A stretch of DNA of 64,000 nt from Uloborus plumipes (GCA_038373865.1 JAXGGA010002071.1:1-64000), one strand, 5' to 3'. Shown: positions 10,990 to 23,016, counted from the stretch's first letter. Notes: generated by a model from the sequence alone, not told the origin. Numbers and translations are program-made.

Positions 10990-13900
10990 TCTAGCTCGTG
11001 GACTATGAGTAATGGTGGATTTTTATTGTTGAGTTTCTTTCACTTCCGTAAGCATTCCTCTTCCGTACGCCACTCCGAAGAAATGTGATGCACTATTTTT
11101 ATTCTACATTTGTATTTGCTGAATATTTTGATGCCATACATGGGGTTAAATAACTTATCTGCACTAAGATGGGAAAAACACTTCTTGCTTGTTGAAGTTC
11201 AAAATCATATGTGCTGGAAGGATAAGTTGAAACTTAAAAGAATAGGGTATGAGTATAGTTTTTGCAAAGATTTCCAAAATATGTATTTTAGAATCTATCA
11301 TATTTACTTACATCGGTTCAGTAGCATTTTTTTCTGCAGTGCTTTTAATTGTAGATGAATTGCACAAAGTAATATTTTTATTTATAAGACATCAAAGATT
11401 TAAGACTGGGAAATTAAATAAATTGGAATATAGATATATTAATGTAAATTAGTATGTACATAAATGCATAGGTTTAAATTCAAAGTTTAAACACATTACT
11501 AAATGTATATTTACTTATTTATATATAACAAATCTATAAGTTTATTAAATATGTACAATTTAAGGTGAAATATGTTAGAAAATCTAAAATGTAAACTAAA
11601 ACTGATAAAGTTGAATTTATTAACGTCAAAAATGTATTTATCAGTCGATAAAATGGCAGGTTCATAAATTTTATTTTCTATTTTATCTAGAAAAAAAGCA
11701 TGTACCATAATTTTATTCAGGCTAAATAATTTATGTGTAAATATTTTTCATATTTTAGGTTCTATAGAAATGCTAATGACTTTCTTTTAAATAAGTTTTG
11801 TCCACTCAAAAAAGTTGTTAAAGTTTTTAATACACAAGTTTGTGTAATGGGCATTTCAGCGTTTATCGTGGAATACTTGTGATCGTATTTATTAAGGCTT
11901 CAAGTCTATTTTCCCCCCAAAAAATGACTTTATTAGTTTAAAACAGAAGATGAAATGAATTTTAAAATGTACAGCTACTACTGTGTGACTTAATTAAATT
12001 ATTTTACTTTTTGATAAATTTGCTTAAGAAATTTTTCAAAAAAACCCTGCCCATTCTGTAATGAATTTCTTGCTAAACATTTATAACACTCAGATATGTT
12101 ATTGGGTCTTTACTTGAAATGCACTGCTGTAGGTTCAATTGTATATTCTCTATTCAAAGTTGAAAGATATAAAATGTATTTCTTGAAATCATCCACTCTT
12201 ACTTAATGCATTTTGTTCAGCCGTCCATCGGTTTTTCCGGCATTAGTTATCAGCAATAAATACAAAAGGAGCGTGTGCATCTGGTTATGCTCTCGTCGAA
12301 GAAATGATGTATTGAATTCTCTTTCCCAATTTGTCCTTTTGTTATGTTGGACTCTGAATGCCTGGCCAAAAGCATCCGTTATGTCATTACAAGAAAAAGA
12401 CCGTTGGTGATTTTTTGATCTTTTCTTAATTTGTATGCAGTAAACTGTCTTTCTTGACTCTTGAAAAGGGGTGTATGGTAGAGTAGAAAATGTGAGATAC
12501 ACAATAGAACGTTTTTTTAGAAGCAATATTCCAAGCACCCAAGAGCGGATCCCCCCCCACCCCCCTTAAACGACCAAATACAGCATAAAACTGCAATTTT
12601 AGTTTCTAACCCCCATTTTTGCTCAAAAATTGCCCTTTGACCACTCTCTTTCCGAAAATGACCAACTCCTTAACTACAAGCTGTATGAGGTCTTGCTGGT
12701 CAAGCTGTATGAGGCTTGAAAAGAGGTCTATATGTGCTTCTATATAATAACTTCTCTTTCAGAACATTTGAAATATTTCTGCTTTTTTTTTTTTTTTTCT
12801 TTTTGGGTTGCCCGACAAAGATTAAGAGCTGAAAACTCACTATTTGAAACCCTCTTACACTTTGTGTTTGGCTTTAATTTTTAACCTTAATGCAAATGAT
12901 TTCCAACCTTTTTAATTGTTTCATCCTGGAAGATCTTTTTTACGCTAACTTTTTTCGTCTTAGCTTTTCTTTCTTTTTTAATTCCTTTTTAGCTCATTTC
13001 TTTTTTTTCTTTTGTAAGCAATTTTTAAAACTTTTCTCATAATCTCATTGTCCATAAGTTTATATGTAGTGAATGTTTATTAGTGTTTCTTGTTTCATGA
13101 AGTTAAATTGTACTAAATATACTGATGGCTGTAAATTTACAATTGCTGAAGCACCCGGACTTAAGGACCCCAAATTAATCCTTTGAGACAGACATGCATT
13201 AAAAATGGAGTAAAAAGGAATGTTTTGCTTGGAAACTGTAGCCAACAGTTTATTTTTATCACATCTTGCAAGAATAATACTGTGTTGGCCTGTAGCTCTT
13301 TAAAATAAGCTGTGCCCCCCTCTAAAAGCAAAACTTCATAGTTTTTAATTCATGTGGGTACTTTATAAATTCTTCTCTTAAGATATTTATTTTTATTTTC
13401 GAACTATCCCCCCCCCCCCACACACTAACACAGTATGACACTTGGGCATGAGTTTCAAAATGAGAGAAAATCAGTAAATTTCCAAATAGATAGGTTATAC
13501 TGCATTTGTGCACGCTGTATTAAAACATTTCAATTACAAATTGAATTGAAAAGTATTGCAGTTAACTTTATGGTTAATTTCTATGGGAAATCCTTCAAGT
13601 TAAAATTTTACTCATAAGTTTGTTTGTCACTTTTGCTAACATTGCAGTTGAATATGAAGCAATTCAGCCAATTAGCTTCTTTGTCACATTCCTTTTTAAC
13701 AAAATATTTTGATGAATCAAGTCGTAGATTATATGAAAAGGTACATTTTTGCAGTGTTACATTAAGATCCCTGTGTAATGAAACTGCTAGTTCAGCGATA
13801 ACGATAGTAAAACTTTTCAGTAATCCTCTCTGGCTCCCCTCTGCGTTTATAAACTTCAGTCATTTGTGTAAAAATTTAGATATTTTGTATTATTTTTTTT

Positions 13901-14440
13901 TAATCTTCATATCTATTTCCATACATTAAGTGTACTTCATTTAAATTTTGAGCAATTTCATATGGCTCTGCTTTTAGAAGCAATTTTTCATGTCACTTCC
14001 CTTTTAATGGCGATGTTTTCTAAGTAATGGTGCTTTATTCGAACGTTTTTTCTGGAAACCTCCATATGGTCCGACCATTCAATGTGCTGTTTCGGTATTT
14101 TAATGTGAATGTTGTATGAGTAAATAAGGGCTCAAGGCAATCAGAGTTCAGGTATTTGTTTTTTAAGTGTAATATTTGTATATAATTTATCAGTGTTTTA
14201 CTTTTGTAAATTATGAAGTTTGTTCACACTCAAGCGAATGTTCTTTCTCGGATTGGAGTGTGCCTGATGCAGTTCACACCCAATTTGAAAAAGTACATGC
14301 ATATATATATATATATTGTTCATTTACAGCACCGTGTTAATATTAAATGTTATAGATTTCAAAAAACTTGTTTTCCTTCTTTTGTCTCAACAACATGGCA
14401 CGATTCAATCACAAGGTGTGTTTGTCATTTCCACAAAGTT
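10990..14440. other. Intergenic stretch without a recognisable gene
   Basis: I see no coding or structured RNA candidate. It contains poly(C) runs at 12551-12558 and 13408-13419 and a T-rich stretch near 12780-13010. The short open frames have no recognisable protein features. Confidence 0.5.
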
Positions 14441-14645
14441 GCTAAAAGTTTTAACCCTTTAACTGTCATGCCCGAGATAGTCTCGGGCACAGCACTGGTG
14501 TTCGAAAATGTCACGCCCGAGTATTACTCGGGGTAATTTTTTTCTTTTTTTTTTTTTTTTTTTGAGTGCATCATATTGTTGTACCCGAATATATATCGGG
14601 AGACGTTTATTTCGGCTTCATCTCTTTGTCGAACCAGACTGTTAC

Positions 14646-14818
14646 CAAGCCCGTCATTTAGGGGGGGGGTGCTCAATTGCCCCCCCCCCCTGAGTTTGAG
14701 AAATCAATGTATTTACATATAAGTGGGCGTGGTTTTGTATGTTTTTCGATGAAATTGCATTGTGTTTGGACCCTTTGCCCCCCCCCCCCCCCTGAAAAAA
14801 CTTGAAATGACGTCCCTG
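14646..14818. mobile_element. hAT-like MITE nested in the outer piggyBac element
   Basis: Termini CAAGCCCGTCATTT and AAATGACGTCCCTG are related inverted ends, flanked by ACTGTTAC (14638-14645) and ACTGTTTC (14819-14826), an 8-bp duplication with one mismatch. Inside are a poly(G) run, two poly(C) runs and little else. Confidence 0.62.
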
Positions 14819-14939
14819 ACTGTTTCTCGGGTTTGTGCTTGGAAAAGCTGCCACACTTCCGTCTGATGGACGGAATTCCGTATTCTGTAAAATGTCGTAT
14901 CATTTGGAAATTTATTTTGGGAAAAAATGAAATGAAGCT

Positions 14940-15509
14940 TTAACCCTCGTGGGTCCCTCCCATTTCAGTTACACTCAAGACCCTTGGGGTCATAAACGAC
15001 CCCGATGCTTCCTTTAATAAATTTATTATGATAATTGAATGTTACATGCATTATTTAAGTTCACACACTTTTTAATGCTAAAAAAATAAAAATAAAAAGA
15101 CACAATCAAAGTAAAATTCAGTTTATGAATTAAAATTAAAATTTTAGCGCAAAACTTACAATAACTGTAGATTTATTTACATCTGTTACAGACCTGAAAA
15201 AACATGATTTTTTGCAAGTGAATTTCAAACACTTATGACATTTTTCGATGCACTTTCTGTCCAGTTCTCTTGGACAAAAGTTGCAACGTCCTCTTTTTTT
15301 GGTATTCTGGGGAAGTGACCCCAAGGATCTTGTGTGCAAAAAATGCAATTCGGGAAAAATAAAACACAATAATAGCATCATTTTGAATAGAAAACTAGAA
15401 GAATAAAAGCCAGAAAATGCCATTAAAAACAAAAGGTTGATTAGCAAGATATATTAAACAGAAATTGCATTGGGGTCACATATGACCCCAAGGAACCCAC
15501 GAGGGTTAA
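14940..15509. mobile_element. piggyBac-like element (inner), nested
   Basis: TTAA at 14940-14943 and 15506-15509 flank 11-bp perfect TIRs CCCTCGTGGGT (14944-14954) and ACCCACGAGGG (15495-15505). Subterminal copies of a GACCC-TTGGGGTCA motif follow. The 570-bp element keeps the last part of its transposase on the minus strand and has lost the rest by internal deletion. Confidence 0.88.
15136..15447 (-). pseudogene. piggyBac transposase C-terminal Cys-rich domain remnant
   Basis: The minus-strand frame contains KRGRCNFCPRELDRKC followed by EKCHKCLKFTCKKSC. This matches the C-terminal Cys-rich zinc-binding domain of piggyBac transposases (RC--C then C--C then VC---H/C), which in active members helps bind the element's own ends. 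The catalytic DDD domain is missing, so the copy is dead. It lies inside the inner piggyBac element, in the expected place next to the terminus. Confidence 0.78.
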
Positions 15510-16328
15510 AAAATATCTCATTTAGATTTTTCAAAAAAAAAAAAAAAAAAAAACCAAGCAACTGCTTAATAACTTTCTCTCTAGTTGCACCTTGAAAACT
15601 AGTAATTCAATTATTTCAATCATAGCTACATTAATCCAGAAAATTATTTTAAAGCTGTTTTTTCCAGTGTTATTTTTTAGCGAAGAATTTCTTACCAGAA
15701 ACTTTTTATTGTCAAGAATCTTTTAGCGTGAATTCGAAGCTTTTTTTTCTTCAGTAACTAATACAGTAATTTTTTCGTTATCGCGTTTTCTTCCAAAAAA
15801 TCTTTTCGAAAAAACTATTCTGAAAGTTTAGATTTTACTCAATTTTGCGATTTGTTTTTATTATATAGTTAATTATAACATAAAAATGCAACATATTTGT
15901 GCATTAAACTACAGACATATGCGCTAACATGTTTGTGTAGCAAAATGATGCCAAGTACTTTTCAGTCTTTGTTAATTTTTAGAGTGGCACCCATGGTTTC
16001 CAGTTATACCACACAAGACTGAATTACTGAAAGGTATTCACTTTTATTTCTTTCTTTTTTTTTTTTTTAGAAAATAATGCTCCACTAGAAGCGAACTTTA
16101 CAACTGCCATGTTGAGTGGCAGCCGCCTCAAGCAAATATGCAGTGGCTACAAAACTTTAAATATTTTACCCATGTGCTTCAAAATATCAATTTTTAACTT
16201 CTAAGTATGTTCTATTTTGGACTAAACATTTGATTTTTGCAATAAAAAAATTTGACAATTTGTGCACCCAAACCATCAAAATAACTTGACAGTTAAAGGG
16301 TTAATGCAGCGTATTACCCCGCATCAGC

Positions 16329-16364
16329 CGGCATGCCGGAAAATTCGAATTTTCCGACATGCCG
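16329..16364. repeat. 36-bp near-perfect palindrome
   Basis: The sequence is symmetrical about TTC|GAA at 16346/16347 with a single mismatched pair (16336/16357). It is CG-rich at its ends (CGGCATG...CATGCCG) and lies 25 bp from the outer piggyBac element. Confidence 0.8.
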
Positions 16365-17408
16365 TATAGCTCAAGGTTCATTTTGCAACAAAACAAAAAT
16401 AAACTTCTCTCTTCAGTTTCAACCGCAAAGCAAATCACTATAAAGAAAAATATAATTATTAAACGCCTTTCTCAAAAACAAACCAATGAATTTCCGATCT
16501 CAGACGAAATAAATCATGGTGGTTTGATGGTGCGTTAACTTGCTATTATTTATTAACATTTTTACATAAGTAAATCATTTAATAGTATTAATAAAATGAT
16601 CTATGCTGCCATGTTACAAAAGTGATATCTACACTGAGCGGCAAATGCAGAAATCACTTTTAAACTTTTAATGCCTCTATAGATGGCACTTTTTCCGAGA
16701 ATTTTATTTCAATATTTCCTTTCCACAAAGCTTATCATTGAGCGAATAGTCTGCGTAAGGTTCATAAAACGCTATAATATGTCGGTTTCGCGCCCTATCA
16801 AACCATTGCTCAATGCTCAGCTGTGTGAGTGTTCTGTTCTCAGACGAAAGTTTTCCTTGTACCCCCCCCCCCCCCCGATCAAAATTTTTGTGTAGCCAGC
16901 TTAGTTCATTAAAGAGAGAAGCCATCACGGCTATATGCGTGCCGTGCTAAGCATAAAATACCTGCGCTTTTTTGACAAAATCGAGTTATTGTCACCAGGG
17001 TGGTTCTCTGTCGCTTGTTTTGTCCAAATGTAATATTTTATGGTCATTTAAGAACGGGAAATATTTAAAAAAAAATGAAATAAGTACCTCCTGGATCAAA
17101 TACATGGGTCCGCAAAACTTTAGGCCACAATATCTCAGTTTGAATCCTTCTGCAGATATTACTTTTCCGCTTAGCACGGCAGTGTCAAGCGTTATAAAAC
17201 CAGGTACGAAAATTACTTCTTTCCTCCACTTTTTTTTTTGTTAATTGTAATACCATTTTCAAATTGAAAACTTTTAATGTCTCCAGATGCATTTTAAACA
17301 TATTTGTGTCTTCAATAATATTTACCATCAGTGGCGTACATAGCGCCCCCGCGGCTCACTAAGGCGCAAGAGGTTTAAGGGCGCACGATGACGATCCGGA
17401 AGAATAGC
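16365..17408. other. Spacer with poly(C) tract and a hAT-like left end
   Basis: No gene is recognised. A 15-base C run lies at 16862-16876. CAGTGGCGTACATAGCG at about 17332 looks like an isolated hAT-type left terminus without a visible partner. Confidence 0.4.
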
Positions 17409-17787
17409 ACTATAAGCAGTGGTCGGAAGTAGTGCGCTACAAGTAGCGAAACTACTGTAATAGCTACATTCTTAGTAGTTTGTAGTGTAGCGCGCTACTT
17501 TTAAAAATAAGTAGAGTAGTGAGTAGCGCGATACAAAAAAGTAGTAGTTTGTAGCGATTTCTGAAAACTACTTCTAAATAGAGTTTAGGAAAAAAATAAA
17601 GTTTCACTTGAATCTGACTGGTCTAAATCTTACACGAGTACATCAGAGGACTCAATGAAAAATATCAATCACAAAAATATGAACTGACCTTAGACATCTC
17701 ATTTTGACACATTTTCCCCATGGTTTAACGGGATTTTTTTACATGGAAAGCAATTTTAAGGACGATTAGAGTTGTTAAAATTTAACA

Positions 17788-19363
17788 TCTTACTACTATT
17801 ATATATGCGAAAGTTTGTATGGATGGATGTTTGTTCCTCTTTCACGCAAAAACTACTGAATGGATTTTGATGAAACTTTTACCATAATGTAGCTTATACA
17901 TCAGAATAACACATAGGCTATAATTTATAACGATATTCAAAAAAGTTCGATCGGTAGCGCCATTTTCATTCCAATCTAAGGTACATATTTCTTATAAATC
18001 AAAAGGCATTGACCAAACTAATTCAGTATTTAGTGTATCATCTCAACTCCCTGTCGAAAGCTAAAATTGCGGGCATCATTTCTTCTTTCCGTATTTAATG
18101 TTCAAGGCTTTTCGCAAGTCAAATCATGAAGGTTTTTTTTCCAGCTTCATGGGGAATATCCAATCTTTTACCATGATTTGTATTTAAAACGTTTCGTAGT
18201 CTTAGTTACGTAAATAGAATATTTATCCTTAAGCAATGTGTTTCTTAATGTGCATTGCTGCGTGAAAATATTATTTTTTTAGAATAAATTGTATTCCTTT
18301 ATTAGTAAATTGTTCACTGTATCAATTATTTTCACAAGTTTCGTAAATTTGTCAGTCCTGCTTAATCGGGTAACGGATAAACGAATAAAATATCCTGGAA
18401 CTGGATATTTCCCATGCCATAGACGCAATGCTAAAGATTCCGCTTAATCAAATAATATTTCTTGGAACCGACAGTATTCGTTTGAGCGAGGCCGACAGTA
18501 TGTGTTTTAGAGTATCGGTAATGTAATCGCTTGAAGAGATTGGCAACTAATAAATGGATTGGGTTCATTATTTTCCAATTTAATGGAACTTTAAATACAA
18601 TTTTACGGTATTTTTAAAAATTTGTTTCACTGATTGGGCGGGTACTTACAATTGGTCACTTAGAATCCAATCGAACAGGTATCTTGCCGAATTTTTTGCA
18701 AGAATATTATAATAACTAAGATTATGGGTAATTTTTTCAACTGACGCCAGTTTTGGCGCCAAAGACTATGTAATAATACTTTACTTCTTGCACGATATAA
18801 CTAAAACAAAACGATTGTTGTCTGATGTTTGTAGACTGCGCCAAAATCTTAATCATAAAGATAATACTCCCACAGTTGAAAAAAAGTTCAGGTTTTTTTT
18901 TTTTTTTTTTTTTTTGACAGATTCCGTACGTTGTCATTAAAAAACTTTTAAAACTTACGTCAAAGCGTAAAGTAATCCACATACGAAATTAATCAAACCC
19001 CAAAACTAAAATTACCATTTTTTGTGTTTTTCGCACAAATTATTGTCAAATGCTTCCTACTAATTTCGAAATCACTTAGGACAAAAACTTTTAGCGTCAT
19101 TTCATGGTCAGCAATATTTTCTCAGCAAAAAATGACAATTTTTCTTTGACAAAAATTACTGACTTAATAATACCTAAGCATATTTTCATAAAGTAGGGAG
19201 GGGAGCAAAATTATCCTAGGTATCCCAAAACAGTTACCGCAAATTTAGCGACATTTTAAATCGTCAAAACGTTTTGAGTTCTTTTAGTTAGGGAAAAAAA
19301 GGCGATTATAAATTGTTTCTCAATATTTTTACTGGCCCAGGCAACGCCGGGTATTTTTGCTAG
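17788..19363 (+). mobile_element. Helitron-like element nested in the hAT element
   Basis: It begins TCTTACTACTATTATATATG after A17787 and ends CTAG before T19364, fitting Helitron insertion between A and T without TSD. Just before CTAG is the expected 3' hairpin CCCAGGCAACGCCGGG. Near the 5' end is CAAAAACTACTGAATGGA, a phrase echoed in the element at 31264. No Rep/helicase coding is left, so it is non-autonomous. Confidence 0.82.
18351..18500. mobile_element. TA-inserting MITE copy (CTGTCG family), nested in the Helitron
   Basis: It contains CTTAATCGGGTAACGGATAA, ATATTTCTTGGAACCGACAG and a GCCGACAGTA end. It is an inverted and somewhat degraded copy of the family seen complete at 39198-39359 and 20714-20888. 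Confidence 0.75.
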
Positions 19364-19914
19364 TTTTAAATAAATTATTCATAAATGTCAGAGGAAATAT
19401 TTTTATACTCTTTGCAAACAAGCAAGGTAATTTCATAATTTCTGAGGTTTTGAACTTTCCCTCCCTCCAGGGGCGCCCATGTTTGAAGGTTGAATTTTTT
19501 CAACCTTTCAACTTTTAAATTCTTTCTCTCAGCGAATTTTCGTAAAAACCGTAAAAAAATGGCTTAAAAGAACCAATTGGCGCAAAAGGAAAAAAGGCAA
19601 TTTGTACTATTCCATGATCAAATGAACTAATTTATTAATCCAAAATCACTTCGAAAAAAAAAAAATTGTTCAATCCCCCCCCCCCCCCCGAACGATGTAT
19701 GCTTTTTATTTATTTACTTTTAAAAAAAGTAGCGAAGTAGCGACTACATTTCAAAAGTAGTTTGTAGTTGCTACATTAAAAAAAAGTAGTTGTAGTTAAC
19801 TACGTTTTTAACAAAGTAGTTGTAGTTCGCTACAAATAAAATGTAGTTTTTCCAACCACTGACTATAAGCTACGCGGGGAAAACAATTTTTATATTTTCT
19901 TTAGAGGTGGGGAG

Positions 19915-20640
19915 CAGAGGCGGATCAAGTGAAGTGGGGGCCCCAAGCGCTAAAAGTTTTGGGGAGCCCCCTCTAAAAAAGGGGGGAGAAAAAATACGCC
20001 CCCCCCCCGAGAAAAAAACAATACAGTTTACCAATATTTTTTATTTACATACCTCATATAAATTTTCGTCTGGATTTAATTGCAGCAAAATCATTAATTA
20101 GGTTCTCCGTGTCGACCCGATTCAACAGTTCCCGTTCAATATACAGTATGGCTAAGTTGTTAAGCCTCTCTTCTCCCATTTTACTAAGTAAATAATTTTT
20201 TACTCTTTTTAAAACAGAAAACGATCTTTCACCTGATGCATTTGACATAGGTATTGTCAAAAATATTTTCAAAAGTGTCTCTATGTTCGGAAATGTGCAA
20301 GACATCCCTCTGGCAGCTTGATAAATATTATGACACGGGAGACTTAAATTGTCTGAATTTTCAGATGTTCTTTTGAATGAGTCATCATTTTCTTTCAGAA
20401 ACGGTCATCGTCTTATAAAATATTTATGAAACAAATTTGGGGCCCCTAAGTTGGACCTTATTAGCCAATTGGTATTTTTTTGCCTCCGGCTGCAAAAAAG
20501 TTCGTTTGTTTAGCTACAGGTTGCAGTTATATCTAAAACCAGTGCATTCGAATTTTAGATTCTAGGAGAATTTCAGGGCCCCATGGCGCATCACGGGTCG
20601 ACGGGGCCCCACGCGGCCGCTACCGTTAGACCCGCCTCTG
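19915..20640 (-). mobile_element. hAT element remnant with transposase C-terminus
   Basis: Termini are CAGAGGCGGATCAAG and GACCCGCCTCTG. GTGGGGAG occurs immediately left (19907-19914) and again 4 bases beyond the right terminus (20645-20652), suggesting a TSD with a small end disturbance. The G/C-rich ends enclose a coding remnant of hAT transposase on the minus strand. Confidence 0.78.
20054..20305 (-). pseudogene. hAT transposase C-terminal dimerisation domain remnant
   Basis: The 83-codon minus-strand frame includes TIPMSNASGERSFSVLKRVK, then YLLSKMGEERLNNLAIL and a final KSRRKF. This is the conserved hAT family C-terminal dimerisation segment (P-S-A-ERSFS-LK-IK-YLRS-M---RL--L), often seen in ZMYM/52-kDa-repressor-like transposases. 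The RNase H-like catalytic part is absent, so the copy is inactive. Confidence 0.82.
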
Positions 20641-20713
20641 CATAGTGGGGAGAGCTCTAACAAATCTTGCGAGGGATCTCACCTTAGTCTATGCACACTA
20701 ACTGTTTACCATG

Positions 20714-20888
20714 TACTGTCGGCCCCGCTTAAAACGAATACTGTCGGTTCCAAGAAATATTATTCGATTAAGCGGGGATCTTTAACATTGCATCTATGGC
20801 ATTGGTGAAATATTTACTTCTGGGGTATTTTATTCGTATAAGCGGGGTATTCTTTTATCCGTTACCCGATTTAGCGAGGACGACAATA
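20714..20888. mobile_element. TA-inserting MITE (CTGTCG family), near-complete
   Basis: It begins TACTGTCGGCCCCGCTTAA and ends TTAGCGAGGACGACAATA. The right TIR has one mismatch to the 39198-39359 copy. It is pogo/mariner-like, with TA as target, and non-coding. Confidence 0.8.
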
Positions 20889-21590
20889 CTAGCTATTCTC
20901 GTGCGGCAATTTTTCAAAAATAATTTTTGAGACACCATCGATCCACAGTGCGTGTAAGCAAAACACCATTTCTGGTGCTGTATTAGCCTATTCTGAACAT
21001 CAATTTAGAAATCAAATGAAGGATATCAGTAAAGAAATGTACAATGGTCCAACACACTGCATTACCGTTCTATTTTTCTAAAAAACAAAGCTGAGGTATC
21101 GCTAAATCGCGACTTATTTTGTTTTTTCACTCACTATTTAAAAATCAGCATTTATTAGTCTTATAATAAGTCCAGTAAATTTGTTAAAATTTATTTTTAG
21201 AAATTCATCAACAATTTTGCGTGATTGATAGAACTATGAGCGACCTGTGGCTGCCCGCATCTAATGGAAAGAGACATTAGATATCATTAAAGAATAATTA
21301 AAAAAAATCCATTACAATGCTATCTCTAAACTTGCCAAATCGTTAGCAAAATGCACCTAATAAAAAAAAAGATTGGTAGATCCCGTGATCTGCCAACGAG
21401 GTGACCATGGCCGAGCTTTCAGCAATCTACTAGCTTTTGCACTCCTACTGCTACATTGCTGTATAATTTCAATTCGTGTCTTCGGCCTTAACCCCTATAT
21501 GTCTACGAACCCATATATGTCTACGAAATTTATTTTCTTTTACGAAAAATATAAAATGATAAAATCGTGCGCAAAATGCAATGTAATTTT
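20889..21590. other. Spacer without recognised features
   Basis: AT-rich sequence. A short direct duplication (CCTATATGTCTACGAA and CCATATATGTCTACGAA) lies near 21490-21525. No gene is recognised. Confidence 0.4.
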
Positions 21591-21597
21591 GAAACAG

Positions 21598-21690
21598 TAG
21601 GGACGTAGTGGTTAGGCGTTGGCCTCTTGCGCACAGAGGCACGAGTTCAAACCTGGCTCCGCTTAATGGATTTCCAACATGCAGAAAATT
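21598..21690 (+). repeat. tRNA-derived SINE head
   Basis: A tRNA-like 5' region starts at about 21600. It has an A box within TAGTGGTTAGGCG, an intact anticodon-like stem-loop (CCTCT-TGCGCAC-AGAGG) and a B box AGTTCAAACC at 21644-21653. The T stem and acceptor stem do not pair and the loop lacks the U33 expected in a working tRNA. The body continues into sequence shared in part with 38255-38410. Confidence 0.65.
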
Positions 21691-21968
21691 GTCGGCGTCT
21701 TTATCGTATATCATTATACGGCATGTGAAACAACCGTTGATCATGCAATACTCCGCCAACTCGGTTATTTCCATCCCTGGACTGCAGTTTCGTGCTTATT
21801 ATGCACTCATCAGCATGGAATAGGAAAGTAGCCGAGTTAGAGGCAAAAATCCTCTTATCGAGCAAAGAGAGCCAAAAAAAAAAACTGGTAGCTAATGTGA
21901 AATTAGAATAACAGCGAGCGACCGCACCTGTTACGGTACAACTCGTAAATTTTAAGGCAGAGCTCGGG

Positions 21969-22151
21969 TATAAAGCAGTGAGTAACCGCCCCTAAGCAAG
22001 GGCTAAGGCTGAAACATGCAACACGCCGCCAACTCGGTTGTTTCCATCCATGGGCTGCAGTTTCATGCTAAGCATGGATGGGAATAACCGAGTTGGCGGC
22101 ATGTTCCTGCCTTATAGCCCTTGCTTAGTGACGGTTACTCACTGCTTTATA
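21969..22151. mobile_element. 183-bp fold-back element
   Basis: The two halves are inverted copies meeting near 22060: TATAAAGCAGTGAGTAACCG on the left and its complement at 22132-22151. Both carry GCCGCCAACTCGGTT and CCATCCATG words in mirrored order. Related sequence occurs at 21755-21840 and 38255-38410, so it is a dispersed family. Confidence 0.78.
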
Positions 22152-22749
22152 TCCGTTGATCATTCTTTTATCTTCAAATACTCTCAGCAAAATTAAATGC
22201 AGTTTCGCACCAAAAGAAACTCAGGTGCCTCCATCTGGTGGGGAAGCTGGGAGTCGAAATTTTCGATGTAATGGCTATCCGCCAATGGAGGTGCCACATG
22301 AAGGAATCAATGCGAGCTCTCAGGGGGTCTGCAAGTGAATGCAACCAACGCGAAGCACCATTATGAAACAACAACAAACATAAGCAGCAGCTAAATTAAT
22401 TTTAGTGGCTAGTTTGTAGGTAATCTCAGCTTTCATGAGAGGGTATCTGCTTCACGATCGGTTACTAACTATTTCAAACGGATGAGTCCAGAACAAGAAC
22501 GGAACGGCAGTTTTTGGATGTCATAATCGGGATACCCGGTATTTCACGACCAATTTATGAAATTAATTTATCGCAATAAAAAATGAATGAATGAACGGTT
22601 GTGCAATTTTATTCGGCTGTACAAATCTAAATTGCATCAGCACTGATGTAAAAATAAGCAAGTTTGGGGGGGGGGGGGGCGATTTTTATTATTATTTTTC
22701 CAAACATTTTTTTTTCCTCCTGATACAAAACAATTTGTATTTGCTATCA

Positions 22750-22785
22750 AAAAAATAAATAAATAAATAAATAAATAAATAAAGA
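22750..22785. repeat. (AAAT)n microsatellite
   Basis: About eight tandem AAAT units in a simple-sequence run; a 14-base G run lies just upstream at 22666-22679. Confidence 0.85.
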
Positions 22786-22876
22786 AAAGGTGGGGGAGAT
22801 GGGAAGAAAAGTTTTTGTTATATAAATACAAGACACGTGCTTTTAAAAAAAAATGCAATGTTTTTTCATCATCACA

Positions 22877-22957
22877 TACTGTCATAGCCCCGCTTAATCG
22901 AGTAACGGATAAACGAATACCCCGCCTGTACGAATGAAATATCCTGGAACCGAATAA
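22877..22957. mobile_element. TA-inserting MITE fragment (CTGTCG family)
   Basis: It contains TACTGTCATAGCCCCGCTTA and AATATCCTGGAACCGAATAA, matching one end of the family at 39198-39359. It is cut off before a 38-base T run (22979-23016). Confidence 0.65.
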
Positions 22958-22977
22958 TCATCATTTTAGGAGAACTT

Positions 22978-23016
<39 letters not shown>

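Larger units (their letters stand above)
14451..16304. mobile_element. piggyBac-like element (outer), TTAA target site
   Basis: TTAA at 14451-14454 and 16301-16304 flank perfect 14-bp inverted termini, CCCTTTAACTGTCA (14455-14468) and its complement (16287-16300). TTAA duplication with CCC-starting TIRs is the hallmark of piggyBac-type elements. Near the left end are three small hairpins (GCCCGAGATAGTCTCGGGC, CCCGAGTATTACTCGGG and CCCGAATATATATCGGG). The 1854-bp element hosts two later insertions and has no intact transposase of its own. Confidence 0.85.
17417..19861. mobile_element. hAT-like element, 2.4 kb, with exact 8-bp TSD
   Basis: Ends are CAGTGGTCGGAAGTAGTG and TAGTTTTTCCAACCACTG. 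The flanks are identical 8-bp copies of ACTATAAG (17409-17416 and 19862-19869). Both subterminal regions are dense in GTAGC/GCTAC words in inverted orientation. No transposase is visible; the bulk of its length is a nested Helitron (17788-19363). Confidence 0.88.

Noticed and set aside
14654..14903. Gly-rich minus-strand frames
   Set aside because: They are translations of poly(C) runs inside a hAT MITE.
21600..21665. Functional tRNA gene
   Set aside because: The anticodon-like stem is intact, but the acceptor and T stems do not pair and U33 is missing, so a SINE head is more likely.
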